Shown here: positions 34,640-46,425 of the stretch, piece by piece | How the letters are laid out: each line of letters opens with the position of its first letter | Numbering within the stretch: the first letter of the stretch is position 1 | Assembly (NCBI GenBank): GCA_029844215.1 | Contig: CM056720.1 | Coordinates: 28,513,711 to 28,577,710 of the forward strand | DNA length: 64,000 bases | Direction of reading: 5' to 3' | Source of the DNA: Przewalskia tangutica | Taxonomy: Eukaryota > Streptophyta > Magnoliopsida > Solanales > Solanaceae | Notes under the pieces: generated by a model | Told to the model about the DNA's origin: nothing | The model's database searches: none | The model's input: the letters and a program-made list of their open reading frames with translations, nothing else | Made by a program: the position numbers and the translations under genes

Positions 34640-35846
34640 TCATAGGCACGCCTGCGTACAAGCTATGAAGGTGATGAACCAGCCACTGATCACGAAGGGT
34701 GAGTCGTCTTTGCTGAACCTCTCCTATAAGCCAGCTCTCTTCACATGGCCCCGACGGCGCAGAATAACAAGCTCCCTTCGTACTACGACACTCGAAATGC
34801 GGTCTACCACATCGACCACACCGGGTAGGGGTGGCGCATCCGCCAACACCCTACTCCCGAACATCTCAAACACAGGAGCCCCGACCGCTCTCAATCTCCC
34901 AAAGGTCCCGGGCTGCGGAGGACCACTCTGAAATGGCGGAGGCGCATAACTAGTCTCTTCTTGGCGGTCCGCCTCGAAATCACCAGAGGACCTGCTTGTC
35001 TTGGCCTCTTATGCGACCTTGGTCATTCCGTCGATTTCTCCGGGCTCACCCCAGTGCATAAGCTTGCATGCGGGCAATGTCCATGCCGGTGAAGAGCTAC
35101 ACTGAACAACTCTGCTAGGTAATCATCGAGCCACAGAACATATCGGTGCACTCGGTCCTCCATACTAGCTACTAATGCGGGGACATACCGCTAATGAGTC
35201 GAACTCCACATTGTACTCCCGAACCGTCGCCGGATTACGCGCAACACCAAAAATCATCGGCCCGAGCCCTCCTTATCTGCGGAGGCAAAGTGTGCAAGAA
35301 AAGCCTTTGAGAACTCGTCCCACAAGGCGGAAGTGCATTCTCTCCGGGACAGCTCACGAATCAAACCGATCATGCGGTATCACGCGGCCGATGCGAACCT
35401 AGGACCACCGACTCGGCCTCCGGCCTTGATCACCCTCACGATCAGAATCGCCGATGAACTCTTGCGGATCATCCTCGTGCCTCGACCAGTAAAACTCGCG
35501 GGCTACAACTCGTAAAATCTCGTAGCCTCAAACTATTCGCTCTCGGTGCACCACAGTCTGAATGGAATCTGAATCCGCATCCACTGTCCTCATATTCGCC
35601 ACGATCCCGGCGCATGGTGGGCCATCTCGCGTACCCGACTCCTGCCCGGTGTGGGGATGAGGCTCAGTATCAGTAGTCTCGGCAGCGCTGCCGCCGCTTC
35701 TAAATCACGGGCGGCGTCGCAAAACTCGGCGTCAAACACTACTCTCAGTATCGGCCAGACTGCGCCCTCGTACTCCTCTGAACCACACTAGCAGCTCCCT
35801 CGGCAGCCTTGCCCTTCTCGGCCCGGGTCGCCTTGCGTGGAGGCAT
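34640..35846 (-). pseudogene. M1 gag
   Basis: Minus-strand gag of the youngest insertion, with start ATG at 35844-35846 in the conserved context (complement of GTGGAGGCATAA). Order: basic N-terminus, a central part corresponding to the T segment E-D-R-V-H-R-Y-V (35130-35165), a CGRCGR-type cysteine pair, and a zinc knuckle near 34740-34800 of which C-Y-S can be read before a frameshift. Its length of about 1.2 kb equals other gags here. Since both LTRs and target duplications are intact, I would expect a working gag at insertion. The many one- or two-base disruptions may be sequence errors or fast decay. Neighbours: the primer-binding site 190 bp upstream, and non-coding interior plus an integrase remnant downstream. 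The role would be capsid formation and packaging of its own RNA. Confidence 0.75.
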
Positions 35847-36034
35847 AACTGGTGAAAATGAAATACGTCAGAGGGGTCCAACTTACAACACAGCTCTAAG
35901 GCACGATCTCAGAATGAGAAGAATGGAAACCAACCCTAAATGTCCTGCAGCCTCCTGATTATAGATGTGGTGCACAACACACCGATAATCAAGACTCTAC
36001 TGTACACGGTTCAGACACCTTCCGAGGATTAATC

Positions 36035-36045
36035 GCTCGATACCA
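36035..36045 (-). other. Primer-binding site of M1
   Basis: Minus-strand TGGTATCGAGC just after the 5' LTR end at 36049. Confidence 0.8.
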
Positions 36046-36624
36046 CTTTGTCACACCCCGAAATCCGGGCCCGTGACTGGTGCCTTATCCCGGGCACCCT
36101 AGTGATCCAACATCAGAGAAAACCAGCGGAAATAAAAACTTTAAACATGAAATGAGAGACAACTAAATAAACAGCCAACTAAAATTGCCTTGGTTTCATA
36201 TATATATAAAAGCGACAGTTATCCTTTTACAAACCCCGCCGATTACTCTGCACTTAAGATTTATACAACAACTATGACGGGACAGGGCCCGCCATACCCG
36301 AATGTACAAGAACCTACGACTCGGAAACATACAAAAGATAAGCCTCCGAGAAACGAGCTTCCCAATACTGAACGGTGATCCTAAGAGCGGGGATCAACGA
36401 TCGACGTACCTCTACTGCGGCGTGAACGGCCCCGAAGGAGGTCGATAACAGTACCAAGTATGTGAAATCGAAAAATCAGTAAATGAAATCATAATAGCCT
36501 ATAAAGCGTGAGACATGTATGATAACCAAAATACGATTCGCAACATAAAGCAATCAAGTCGGGGACTCGCCTCAAAGTCACCACTCAAATATAACCATGG
36601 GACTCGCGCCACAACATCCATCAT

Positions 36625-37158
36625 GTTCGCATCATGGCCGCATGCCCTAATACTGACATCGGTGTAGACATGTCCATGATGCAACAATAATAATGACAAG
36701 GCCGCATGGCCACGTACCCTAATACAACATCGGTGTAGACATGCCCATGTAATCCTCAACAACAATATCTGGGTGGTCAACCTGCGCGGCCACATGCCCC
36801 GGAATACAAAGATCGGTGTAGACACGCCCATGGAACAAAGAATAACCATATATCGGGTAATCAACCCTACGCGTGGCCACATGCGGAATACAAAGATCGG
36901 TGTAGACATGTCCATGTAACCACAATAACAATATATCACGCAACCGGGCTATCACAAGCAAGCTCAAGCAAATTACCATACTTCTAAACTTTCATAAAAG
37001 ATCCATTCTTTCTCGGAGTCACCGATATCAACACTTGCACAACAAATGCTATCTCAACAAGTATAGGCGAGCTACACAACAGCAAGCATAGGCAAGTTAC
37101 ACAACAACAAGCATAGGCAAGTTATACAACAACAAGCGTAGGCAAGTTATACACAACT
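36625..37158 (-). repeat. LTR cassette of M1 5' LTR: type III and type IV arrays
   Basis: The same cassette as in the 3' LTR: type III units to about 36925, type IV units at 37058-37158. Confidence 0.75.
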
Positions 37159-38893
37159 CAAGGTACTTCCATTTTATATCATAGTCCGGGTTTTAACCCT
37201 AAGTACTATGTACGTTAAGCCCTTGTAAAAGAGATATATTCCTTCTATAAAAGTCACCCGATACCCGTAGTATAAAACTAGAGTGATTCACATTATTAAG
37301 TAAACCAGAACACTTTCCTTTTAAAATCAAGTAACAACATTCTTTTCCTAAGTTCCAGTTTGCCTACTTTCAATTACTCAAGCCTCTTACTTTAGAAAGG
37401 TTTCATAGTTCGTAGTTTTAATCCCTTAAAACAATTTAAGAAACATATGCCCCACGTGTGAGTAGTTTATTCTTGTTTATAACAATCTTATTACAGCAGC
37501 CATGATCTAGGAAATGAAATATCATTTTGTCTCATCTTAGCTTCTATGCAGATGGAAGTTTCTACTGGTTTTAATAATACTTAATTATTCAAAACATTTC
37601 CTTTTATTAACGCTGCGATGGTTTGTCGATACACATCCCGATTTCCAAATCGATAAAACATTCTTAAGCCGTTATACCTAACTTCCCATAAAGCTAGTAT
37701 AACTCTTAAGTTTTCGAAACCAAGTATTACTCTTCTTTTCAAAACGATTTGAAATCTTATGAAATACTACAAGTTATTTATTATCACACATCAAGCCATT
37801 ATAAACAAATCATTTACCTTTTAAAAACCACAAAGTATTTTCTTATCTACATAAAGTCATTATAACCAACTTCCCATAAAGCCGTTATAACACTTTATGT
37901 TTCAAACCAATCAAATACATTTAACACGTATGCGTCACCGTACTACATAGTTCACACATATCATGCTAGAAGAGATAGGAAGAGGTTCACATACCTCGCG
38001 ACGAGTATCGACTAATAGCAAAACGCTCCAACAGTCGACTACTCCTTAAGCCAAGTAAATCGCGCCACACGTAGTACTTCAACCTATAAGGCCACGCGCG
38101 CTTATTAACATCGCAGAACTTTCTGCAAAATTCGGCACTCTCCCCCACAGCGTAAATCTCCTCCTCTATCGAGGCCGGCTATCAAGCCAACCAGGGGGGG
38201 GGTTAACACATCTAACCGGACGAGTACAATTCTACAACACAGTAATGCTACACAAGTCTACGGTAATACAGTCCTATGTAATTACAGTTCAGTTCAGTTC
38301 TTAATTCTTCAGGCTTAAGTCAAAAGACATTGCCACAGTACTAAGTTCAGTTCTATACATAGTATATGACAACTATATATTCAACACTTATGTAATTTCC
38401 AATTACAATAGGGGGACAAGATATTTACCTCGATAAGCCCAAAATTATCCGAGTTTAATGTCGCTCCTGAGCAAGGTTTAGCTCCTACTCTGAGTGCTCC
38501 AATCCGCTCCAAACAACCCTTAGAAGTTTCTAACCAACTTCTCTTAAGTACTTCAAACAACTATGAAGATTTCCTTAGGGTTTCGTTTAGTGGCTAAAGG
38601 AAAGTATAATCGTATTTTCTGGGCTTTTATAAGTGTAACCTTGGGAATACTACAAGGTATTTGGGCCAAGGTATTTGGACATAACAACAATACTTTGGAG
38701 AGTATTTCTATACCACAAAGGGGGGTATTTATACGAGACAACTAGGCTAGTGGGTACCCACGGCTCACACCAGGGGAGGGGGTGGCTCTCGGCGAGGGGA
38801 AAGGGAGGGCTAGGACGAGAATTCTCAAGAGGAGGAGAGGGGTTTTCAAGACTTTGGCAATTTGTGGATGAAAGAACTCATAAACTAATTGGG

Positions 38894-39088
38894 TATTTAT
38901 AGGTCAAGACAAATCCAACCTATGGCATAGATAAATCCATGTGTTAGGCAAGTGTAGGGCTAGGATTTACCAAACACAAATATCTACCTAACCTTGACTT
39001 TGTCAAGGCAACAAAACGTGCCAACCTTGTTCATTTTCGTCCAAATGGGCGTTGAGTCCACCAATGGGAGGTGCCAGTGTCGCCTCCC
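38894..39088 (-). promoter_or_regulatory. M1 5' LTR promoter region
   Basis: Minus-strand TATAAATA is at 38894-38901. The palindrome GGGAGGTGCCAGTGTCGCCTCCC is at about 39066-39088, better preserved than in the 3' LTR. Confidence 0.55.
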
Positions 39089-39297
39089 GCTGGTCCAAAA
39101 TGTTTCGCCTCTCGGAAAAATCCATAAAAATTAGAAATGACATAGCGGAAATTCCCTACGAAGGTGTGAAACCGTTTCGTCGAAAAACGACTCTAATCGG
39201 GTGTTGTGAGCAAAATTAATTCGGCCAAGCCACTTTGTAGTTCGAAAATTTCTACGTACGTCCCCACGTACATACTCTGGAAATACGGGGTATAACA

Positions 39298-39302
39298 CCT
39301 AT
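39298..39302. repeat. Target-site duplication of M1, right copy (CCTAT)
   Basis: Matches 29950-29954. Confidence 0.92.
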
Positions 39303-39430
39303 TTTCTTTCATCTTGATCCATGTCTATTTGCATGTTTAAGTTTTTATTTCCGCTGGTTTTCTCTGATATTGTATCACTAGGGTGCCCGGGGTAAGGCAC
39401 CAGTCACGGGCCCGGGTTCGGGTCGTGACA
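39303..39430 (+). mobile_element. T LTR3, final 128 bp
   Basis: Continues LTR3 after M1 and ends GGTCGTGACA at 39430. It is identical in layout to the LTR2 end at 24228-24358. Confidence 0.9.
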
Positions 39431-39435
39431 ACCCA
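39431..39435. repeat. Target-site duplication of T, right copy (ACCCA)
   Basis: Matches 15039-15043. R LTR sequence resumes directly after it. Confidence 0.9.
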
Positions 39436-39958
39436 TCGTGTCAGTATGTCCACCAATCAACCAGATAGCCGACCCTCTATCGAGAGACTCGGTAACACAG
39501 AATCAAAACACTTGCACAACAAAGACTATCACAACAAGCATAGGCAAGTTCAACGTATTCATTGACTTTCATTTTATTACAACAAATTCGGGTTTTTAAC
39601 CCCAAGGTACTACGTATTTTAACTCTTTAAAAGATCCATTTCTTTCACAAAAAGTCACACGATACCCGTAGTATCAAAATAGAGTAACTGTCTTTTTAAG
39701 TAAACCAAAACAATTTTCATACTTTCTTTTTAAACCAAATCATTTCTCCCTTTAAAGTCAAGTTACCATTTTAAATGCAATAATAAAACTATCCTTTTGT
39801 TTTCATAAAGTCGTTATAACTAACTTCCCATAAAGCTATTATAACACTTTATGTTTTAAACCAATTTAAGACAAAACCATGCCTTTCTTTTAAACCAAAA
39901 CACTTCAAATTCTCAAGTCTCTTTTCTTTTAGAAATCAAGTTCCTTACTGTGGAATTT
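39436..39958 (-). mobile_element. 5' LTR of R, piece 2
   Basis: Collinear with 9550-10066 of the R 3' LTR, e.g. TCCACCAATCAAC and CTTGCACAACAAAG. It is interrupted at 39959 by M2. Confidence 0.88.
39954..39958. repeat. Target-site duplication of M2, left copy (AATTT)
   Basis: The right copy is at 48517-48521. Removing M2 restores GTGGAATTTAAGAAAAATC, as at 10060 in the R 3' LTR. Confidence 0.92.
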
Positions 39959-40574
39959 TGTCACGACCCGATCCCGGGCCCGTGACTGGTGCCTTACCCC
40001 GGGCACCCTAGTGATACAACATCAGAGAAAACCAGCGGAATATAAAACTTAAACAAGAAACAAGATATATGATCATAAAACAGGCCAACCAAACGGTTAC
40101 CTTCCAATAAAATATATATAAACAACTCTTTCAAAACGAACAGTTTAATCCTTTTTACAAACCCTGCCCACAACGATTACTCTGCACTGAAAGAGTTTTT
40201 ATACAACATGACGGACAGGCCCGTCATACCTGAATGTACAAGAACCTACAACTCGTGGTAACATACCAAAAGATAAGCCTCCGAGAACGGAGCTTCCAAT
40301 ACACCTCGTGATCCTATGAGCGGGGATCCACTACCGATGTACTCCTACCTGCGGCATGAACGCAGCCCCCCGAAGGAGGTCAGTACAACAGGTACCAAGT
40401 ATGTGAAACTGTAAAATACTGTAAATGAAATCATAACAGTCTATATAAAAACAGGAGACATGTATGATAACAAAACTACAGTTCACAACATAAAGCGATC
40501 GTGTCAAGTCGTGACTCACGCCCTCAAGTCATCACTCAAATATAACTATGGGTCTCACGCCCACAACATCAATC

Positions 40575-40992
40575 GTGTTCGCATCATGGCCGCAATGCCC
40601 CCGGAATTCTGCATCGGTGTAGACATGTCCATGATGCAACACTAATAACAATGCCCACGGCCACATGCCCGCCGACTCGTGTAGACACGCCCATGTGACA
40701 TTAACAACAATAATAACGCCCCACGCCACATGCCGCGACTCGTGACGGCAGACACGCCCACGTGACATTAACAATATCGGTGTAGACGTGTCCACGTGAC
40801 ATCAACAACAATATACCGCATAACCAGGCTATCACAAACAAGCTCAAGCAAATTACCATACTTCTAGACTTTTATAAAAAGATCCACTCCTTCCCAAGAA
40901 GTCACCTGATATCAACACTTGCACAACAAAGGCTATCACAACAAGCATAGGCGAGTTACACAACAACAAGCATAGGCAAGTTACACAACCCA
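40575..40992 (-). repeat. LTR cassette of M2 3' LTR: type III and IV arrays
   Basis: About three or four type III units (GGCCACATGCC, GTGTAGACACGCCCATGTGACATTAACAA in parts) run to about 40805. Two type IV units follow at 40938-40992. Confidence 0.7.
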
Positions 40993-42705
40993 AGGTACTT
41001 CCATTTCAGATCAAAGTCCTGGTTTTAACCTAAGTACTACGTGACGTTAACTCTTTTAAAGGATCCGTTTCTTTCACAAAAGTCACATAATACCCGTAGC
41101 ATAAAATAGAGTGACTATCTTTTTAAGTAAACCAAAATACTTCCCTTTGTAAAATCAAGTAACAACATTATTTTCCAAACGTTCAAGTTTGCCTAATTTC
41201 AAATGCTCAAGTTTCTCATTTTAGAAAGGTTTCATAACTCATAGTCTTAATCCCTTTTAAAACAATTGAGTAACATATGTCTTGTACGTGAGCCGTTTAT
41301 TCTTGTTTACAACAATCTTGTTACAGCAGCCATGATCTAGGAAATGTAATACAATTTTGTCTTATCTTAGCTTCTATACAGATGGAGGTTTCTATTGGTT
41401 TTAATAACAATTTGTTATTAGTCAATACACTTTCCTTTATTAGCGCTGCTGTGGTTTGTTCGACACTTATTCTCATTTCCGAAGTCAATAAACTATTATT
41501 CTTTTTAAAACCAAGTACTCATTACTCGCGAATGAGGTTTCACAACACTTTTAACAAAATGTTAATAACCAAGTAAAACAAGTTAAGTCTCTTATCTTTC
41601 AAGATCAAGTCTCTTAACTTCTACAATCAATAAACCAATCTTTTACCTACATAGAGTCGTTATAACTAACTTCCCATAAAGCTATTATAACACCCTATGT
41701 TTTAAACCAACCAACTCATTTAACACATGACGCCTACCGCATTTACATAGTTTACAAAGCATCATGCTAGAAGGATAGGAAGAGGTTCACATACCGACGA
41801 TTATCGATAATAAGCAAACGCCCACAAGATCAGAATCTGGCTAGCCGTTCCACTCTTCAAGTAGAATACGCTACTCGCAGCACTTCCACCTATAAGGCCA
41901 CAAACGCTCATTAACTTCTAACCGCACGGTTCCATATTCTACGTAGCAAATTCGACTCCCGCAACCGCGTAAATCTCCTCTCTATCGAGGCCGCTACCAA
42001 GCCAACTGGGGTTATCGCCTAACCTGGACGTATACAATTCTACTACAAGAATACTGACAAGCTCATCAGTAATACACCCTATGTAATTACATTCAGTTCT
42101 TCTTTAAATTCAGCTTAAGTCAAAAGACATTGCCAAGCTATGTTCGATTCTATATATAGTAGACCTTAACTATATAATCCTACCATATGTAATTTCCAAT
42201 TACAACAAGGGGACAAGAATATTTACCTCGATAAGCCCAAAATTATCCAAGTTATAATGTCGATCCTGAGCAAGGTTTAGCTCCTACTCCGCGCGCTCCA
42301 ATCCGCTCCAAACAACCCTTAGAAGTTCTAACCAACTTCTACTTAAATACTTCAACCAACTATGAAGATTTCCTTAGGGTTTCGGTTTGAGACTAAGAGG
42401 ACAAAAGGTAGTATTTTCGGGCTCTACGTATAGAGGTAACTTTTGGAATACTACAAGGTAAGGGCTAAGGTATTTTGGGCATTATAACAATACTTGGAGA
42501 AGTATTTCAATACCACAAGGGAGGGGTATTATACGAAAACAACTAGGCTAGTGGTACCCTCTACCAACACTACTAGGAGGGGAGGGAACCTCTCGCCAAA
42601 GGCCACTGTAGGGAGGAAGGCTAGGACGAGCAACAAGAGGAGAGGAGGGAGATGTTCAAGACTTGGAAACATTTGTGGATGAAGAAGTCTTCAACAAGAG
42701 AGGGG

Positions 42706-42922
42706 TATTTATAGGGAAGCCAAAGGCCAACCAATGGCCAAGATCAAGCCATGTGCAAGGCAAGTGTAAGGCCTTGATCAGACAAGTGCACCCTAACCCT
42801 ACACCCCAAAACAAGGCACAAAACATGGCACCAAACATGGCACAAAGTAAGGCACAAACAAGGCACCAATCGCCAAGGCCAAACCGCTTCTATGCGTCAC
42901 TGAGGTGACAAGTGTCACCCTC
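42706..42922 (-). promoter_or_regulatory. M2 3' LTR promoter region
   Basis: Minus-strand TATAAATA is at 42706-42713. GAGGTGACAAGTGTCACCCTC is at 42902-42922. Confidence 0.6.
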
Positions 42923-43120
42923 TCGTTAACCAAAATGTTCCGCCGGAAAAATCCGCAAAATACAAAACGACATAGCCGAATTTTCCTTCGCAGTTCTCAG
43001 AAACGTTTCACTAAAAACGATTCTATACGGGTTGTGCACAAATTTTCGAAACTAGCCAAACTTTAAGTCTCAATTTGTGACGACGTCTCCACGCATATAC
43101 TCGATAAATACGGTATAACA

Positions 43121-43135
43121 TTCTCCTCCTTAGAA
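43121..43135 (-). other. Polypurine tract of M2
   Basis: Minus-strand AAGGAGGAGAA directly before the 3' LTR. Confidence 0.8.
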
Positions 43136-43250
43136 ACATTCGTCCCGAATGTTCCTTCTCAAGACTGTATCGGTAAAGTTCCTCTAACAAGTTGCCAACG
43201 CCACGGCAGCCGCGAAATAACACACGTTCTTTCCTTCCTCGCTTCGTGGC

Positions 43251-43267
43251 GATACCACTTTTGTCAC
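43251..43267 (-). other. Copy of LTR-end/primer-site junction inside M2 interior
   Basis: The minus strand reads GTGACAAAAGTGGTATC, as in M1 (33379-33395), about 130 bp upstream of the polypurine tract. Not seen in T or B. Confidence 0.7.
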
Positions 43268-43939
43268 TTTGCCGCGAGGTTCTAGTGTCACTCCGCGACT
43301 CCAACCAATGGTACCGAATCGCATGCGATCCCCGAGGTTCTAGTGTCACTCAGACGCCCATACTTCGCCATTGCTTCGCTTCAAAATCCGTGAGTCACTA
43401 CCTCAAACTTGGTCATCTTACTAACCTCAATCTTCTTTAAAGCCATTCCCGCCTTCACGAACCGCTTCGTCGAACATATCCACAAACTCATACGATGGTC
43501 AACTAAATCGGGCCTAGCACCTCGTGACCCTACCACCGCGGGACCACCTAATCGACCCACCTAAAATCGGCTGCGGGTCGACTTGGAGCCAATCAACCCG
43601 ACCCACAATCGCGCCAATAATTGCTCCTCGAAACGGAACAATCTTACCTAATCAAGTCATGAAAGCTACCACTTCCATCTCACACTACCCATGGACTTAT
43701 CACACAAATAACTCCCACGTATACTACGGACTCTGATAAAGATCAAACATGAAATAAATCTTTTACTCAGGACGACCTTACCTCTAAGGTCTCAATCGGG
43801 AAATAGTCTAAGGTTCACACTACCATGTTTTCTAACTTACAATTAACACAACGCTATCCGTACATATCTCACAATAACAAGATCATAATAACAAGCATAC
43901 CAAAACTCTAGAGGGTTAAGGATATACCTGTCTCTACCG
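43268..43939 (-). other. Non-coding interior of M2
   Basis: Homologous to the T non-coding interior, no pol motif. A short direct repeat CGAGGTTCTAGTGTCACTC occurs at about 43275 and 43332. Confidence 0.65.
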
Positions 43940-45158
43940 CTTAATCACACCCCGCCTGCAGGCGCATACCAGTGAGCGTGATGAACCACCACCGATCCTG
44001 AAGGATGAGTCGTAACATCCGTGCTACCTTGGTCGGACAGTTCCTTCGCAAATGGCCCCGCTGGCCGCAAAAATAACAAGCTCCTCGCACCACGACATCC
44101 CCGAATGCGTCTACCACATCGACCACACCGAGGTAGGTGACCGTGATCCGCCAACACCCTTACTTCCTCGAAACTCAACCTCGAGCTCGACCGCCTCCCG
44201 AATACTGATGCTCAAGGTTGTGGAGGACCACTCTGCCGGGCGAGGTACAAAACTAGCATGCCGAGGCGGTCCGCCTCGAAAGTCACCAAAGGACCCTGTT
44301 GTTCGCCCTTCTCGCGATCTTGGTCATTCCGCCGACCTCTCCGCGCCTCACATCCGGTGCATGAGCTGCATGCGGGCAATGTCCATGCGGTGAAGAGCTA
44401 CACTCGAACAAGCCTCTGCAAGCAATCATCTAGCCCGTGACGTGGCGGTGCACTCTATCCTCCACGGTTGCCACTAAAGCGGGGACATACCGAGCCAACG
44501 AGTCAAACTCCACGTTGTACTCGAACCGCACGCCTCTATCTCAAAGATCATAAATCTGTTTACCGTGCCCTCCTCATCTGCGGAGGCAAGAAGTGAGTGA
44601 GGAATGCCTCGAGAACTCGTCCCATATCGCTGGAAGCGCATGCTCTCTCCGGATAACTCCCACGATCAAACCACCGATCAAGCGGTATCACGCACCGACG
44701 CGAACCTAAGACCACCGACTCGGTCTCCAAGCCTTGATCACTCTCATGACCACAGAATCGCCGGATGAACTCGCGGATCATCCTCGTGCCTCGACCCATA
44801 AAACTCGAGAGCTACTGACTCGTAAAGTCCTGTAGCCTCAAACTATTCGCTCGGGGTGAACCACCGTGCCATCGAACTGGAATCACTGTGATCCAACCTA
44901 TCCTCATATCCGCCATGACTCGCCAAAGAATCGCCATCTCCTTGTACTTATCTCATCTCGCTTCCAGCCGTGGACTGAGGCTCGTGTATCAGGTCTCAGC
45001 AGCCACCGCCGCTTCTAAACTCTTTGGGCTCGCGGCGCCGCAAAACTCGCCGTCTCAAGCACAACTCGTGTCTGCCCGGCTGCGCCTCGCATTCTCTCAG
45101 ATCTCACTAGCGCCTCCTCACTGTCTTGCCCTTCAGGCTCGTTGCTTGCGCGAGGCAT
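43940..45158 (-). pseudogene. M2 gag
   Basis: The best readable minus-strand gag here. The start ATG is at 45156-45158 and the N-terminus reads M-P-R-A-S-N-E-P-E-G-Q-D-S-E-E. A capsid-like central part at 44560-44799 contains E-F-I-R-R-F and F-L-T-H-F-L-P-P-Q-M-R-R-A-R, the hallmark of the Retrotrans_gag family. A complete CCHC zinc knuckle lies at 44037-44078: C-Y-F-C-G-Q-R-G-H-L-R-R-N-C. The total of about 400 codons is normal for gag. At least three frameshifts separate these pieces. There is no protease or pol downstream, only about 0.8 kb of non-coding interior, so M2 would need enzymes supplied by another element. The zinc knuckle would bind its RNA, and the central domain would assemble particles. 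Confidence 0.82.
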
Positions 45159-45339
45159 AATCGTAAAAACGAGATACGTCGAGGGGTCCAACTTACAACA
45201 TGCTCTAAGGCACGATCTCGGAATGAGAAGAATGGAAACCAATCCTAAATGTCTCTGCCTCACGATTATAGATGGTGCACAACACATCGATAATCAAGAC
45301 TCTACTAGACACGGCTCAGACACTTTCCGAGGATTAATC

Positions 45340-45350
45340 GCTCGATACCA
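45340..45350 (-). other. Primer-binding site of M2
   Basis: Minus-strand TGGTATCGAGC, followed by the 5' LTR end at 45355. Confidence 0.8.
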
Positions 45351-45969
45351 CTTTTGTCACGACCGATCCGGGCGCGGATCGTGCCTACCGGGCACCCTGG
45401 TGATACAACATCGAGAAAACCAATGAATATAAAACTTAAACAAGAAACAAGATATATGATCATAAAGCAAAGCCAACCAAACGGTTACCTTCCAATAAAA
45501 TATATATAAACAACTCTTTCAAAACGAACAGTTTAATCCTTTTTACAAACCACGCCACAACAGCATTACGGCACTGTAAGAGTTTTTATACAACATGACG
45601 GGACAGGCCGTCATACCCTGAATGTACAAGAACCTACAACTCGGGGTAACATACCAAAAGATAAGCCTCCGAGAACGGAGCTTCCCAATCTGTTGAATCG
45701 TGATCCTTTGAGCGGGGATCCACTACCGATGTACTCCTACTGCGGCATGAACGCAGCTCCCCGAAGGAGGTCAGTACAACAGGTACCAAGTATGTAAAAC
45801 TAAAAATATCAGAAATGAAATCATAATACCATATAAAAGCAGGAGACATGTATGATAACAAAACTACGATCACAACATAAAGCGATCATGTCAAGTCGTG
45901 ACTCACGCCCTCAAGTCATCACTCAAATATAACTATGGGTCTCACGCCCACAACATCAATCGTGTTCGC

Positions 45970-46425
45970 ATCATGGCCGCATGCCCCCGGAATTATACAT
46001 CGGTGTAGACATGTCCATGATGCAACACTAATAACAATGCCCCATGGCCACATGCCCCGACTCGTGACGGTAGGCCGCCCATGTGACATTAACAACAATA
46101 ATAACAATGCCCGGCCACATGCCCCGACTGCGCCGGTAGACCGCCCATGTGACATTAACAACAATAATATCGTGATCAACCCCGCCCGTGGCCACACGCC
46201 CGAATTCGTGACGGTATATGTCCATGTGACATCAACAACAATATACCGCATAACCAAAGGCTATCACAAACAAGCTCAAGCAAATTACCGTACTTCTAGA
46301 CTTTTATAAAAGATCCACTCCTTCCCAAGAAGTCACCTGATATCAACACTTGCACAACAAAGGCTATCACAACAAGCATAAAAGTTACACAACAACAAGC
46401 ATAGGCAAGTTACACACAACCCAAG
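45970..46425 (-). repeat. LTR cassette of M2 5' LTR: type III and IV arrays
   Basis: Three to four type III units with GGCCACATGCCCCGACT, then type IV units near 46360-46425. Confidence 0.7.

Larger units (their letters stand above)
29955..39297 (-). mobile_element. Element M1: complete gag-only LTR retrotransposon with integrase remnant
   Basis: M1 is 9343 bp on the minus strand: 5' LTR 36049-39297, primer-binding site, gag, an interior with an integrase fragment, polypurine tract, 3' LTR 29955-33149. The termini are TG...CA and it is flanked by CCTAT. The LTRs are near-identical outside CG/CNG-rich spots, so the insertion is recent. Its interior (2.9 kb) exceeds that of M2 (2.2 kb) mainly because of the integrase piece. 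Confidence 0.92.
36049..39297 (-). mobile_element. M1 5' LTR
   Basis: A 3249 bp LTR paired with 29955-33149. Differences are mostly small indels in GC-rich parts and a variable G run near 38198. Confidence 0.9.
15044..39430 (+). mobile_element. Element T: three LTRs and two gag-only interiors
   Basis: T reads LTR1 (15044-18628), interior 1, LTR2 (20774-24358), interior 2, LTR3 (26480-29954 plus 39303-39430). One pair of ACCCA duplications encloses the whole, so it behaves as a single insertion of about 15 kb, later enlarged by M1 in LTR3. Each interior has a primer-binding site, gag and polypurine tract but no pol. LTR1 and LTR3 agree with each other at most places where LTR2 differs, which argues against a simple unequal crossover and for movement as a composite unit. 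Confidence 0.85.
39959..43120 (-). mobile_element. M2 3' LTR
   Basis: Plus-strand TGTCACGACCCGATCCC to CGGTATAACA. It has type III and IV cassettes, and the conserved AT-rich block with an open antisense mini-frame at 41382-41576. Confidence 0.9.

Noticed and set aside
42663..42908. An 81-codon frame with repeating lysine, methionine and alanine just inside the M2 LTR TATA region
   Set aside because: It comes from a short GGCACAAAACATGGCACC repeat, antisense to the LTR, and is not open in the 5' LTR copy.
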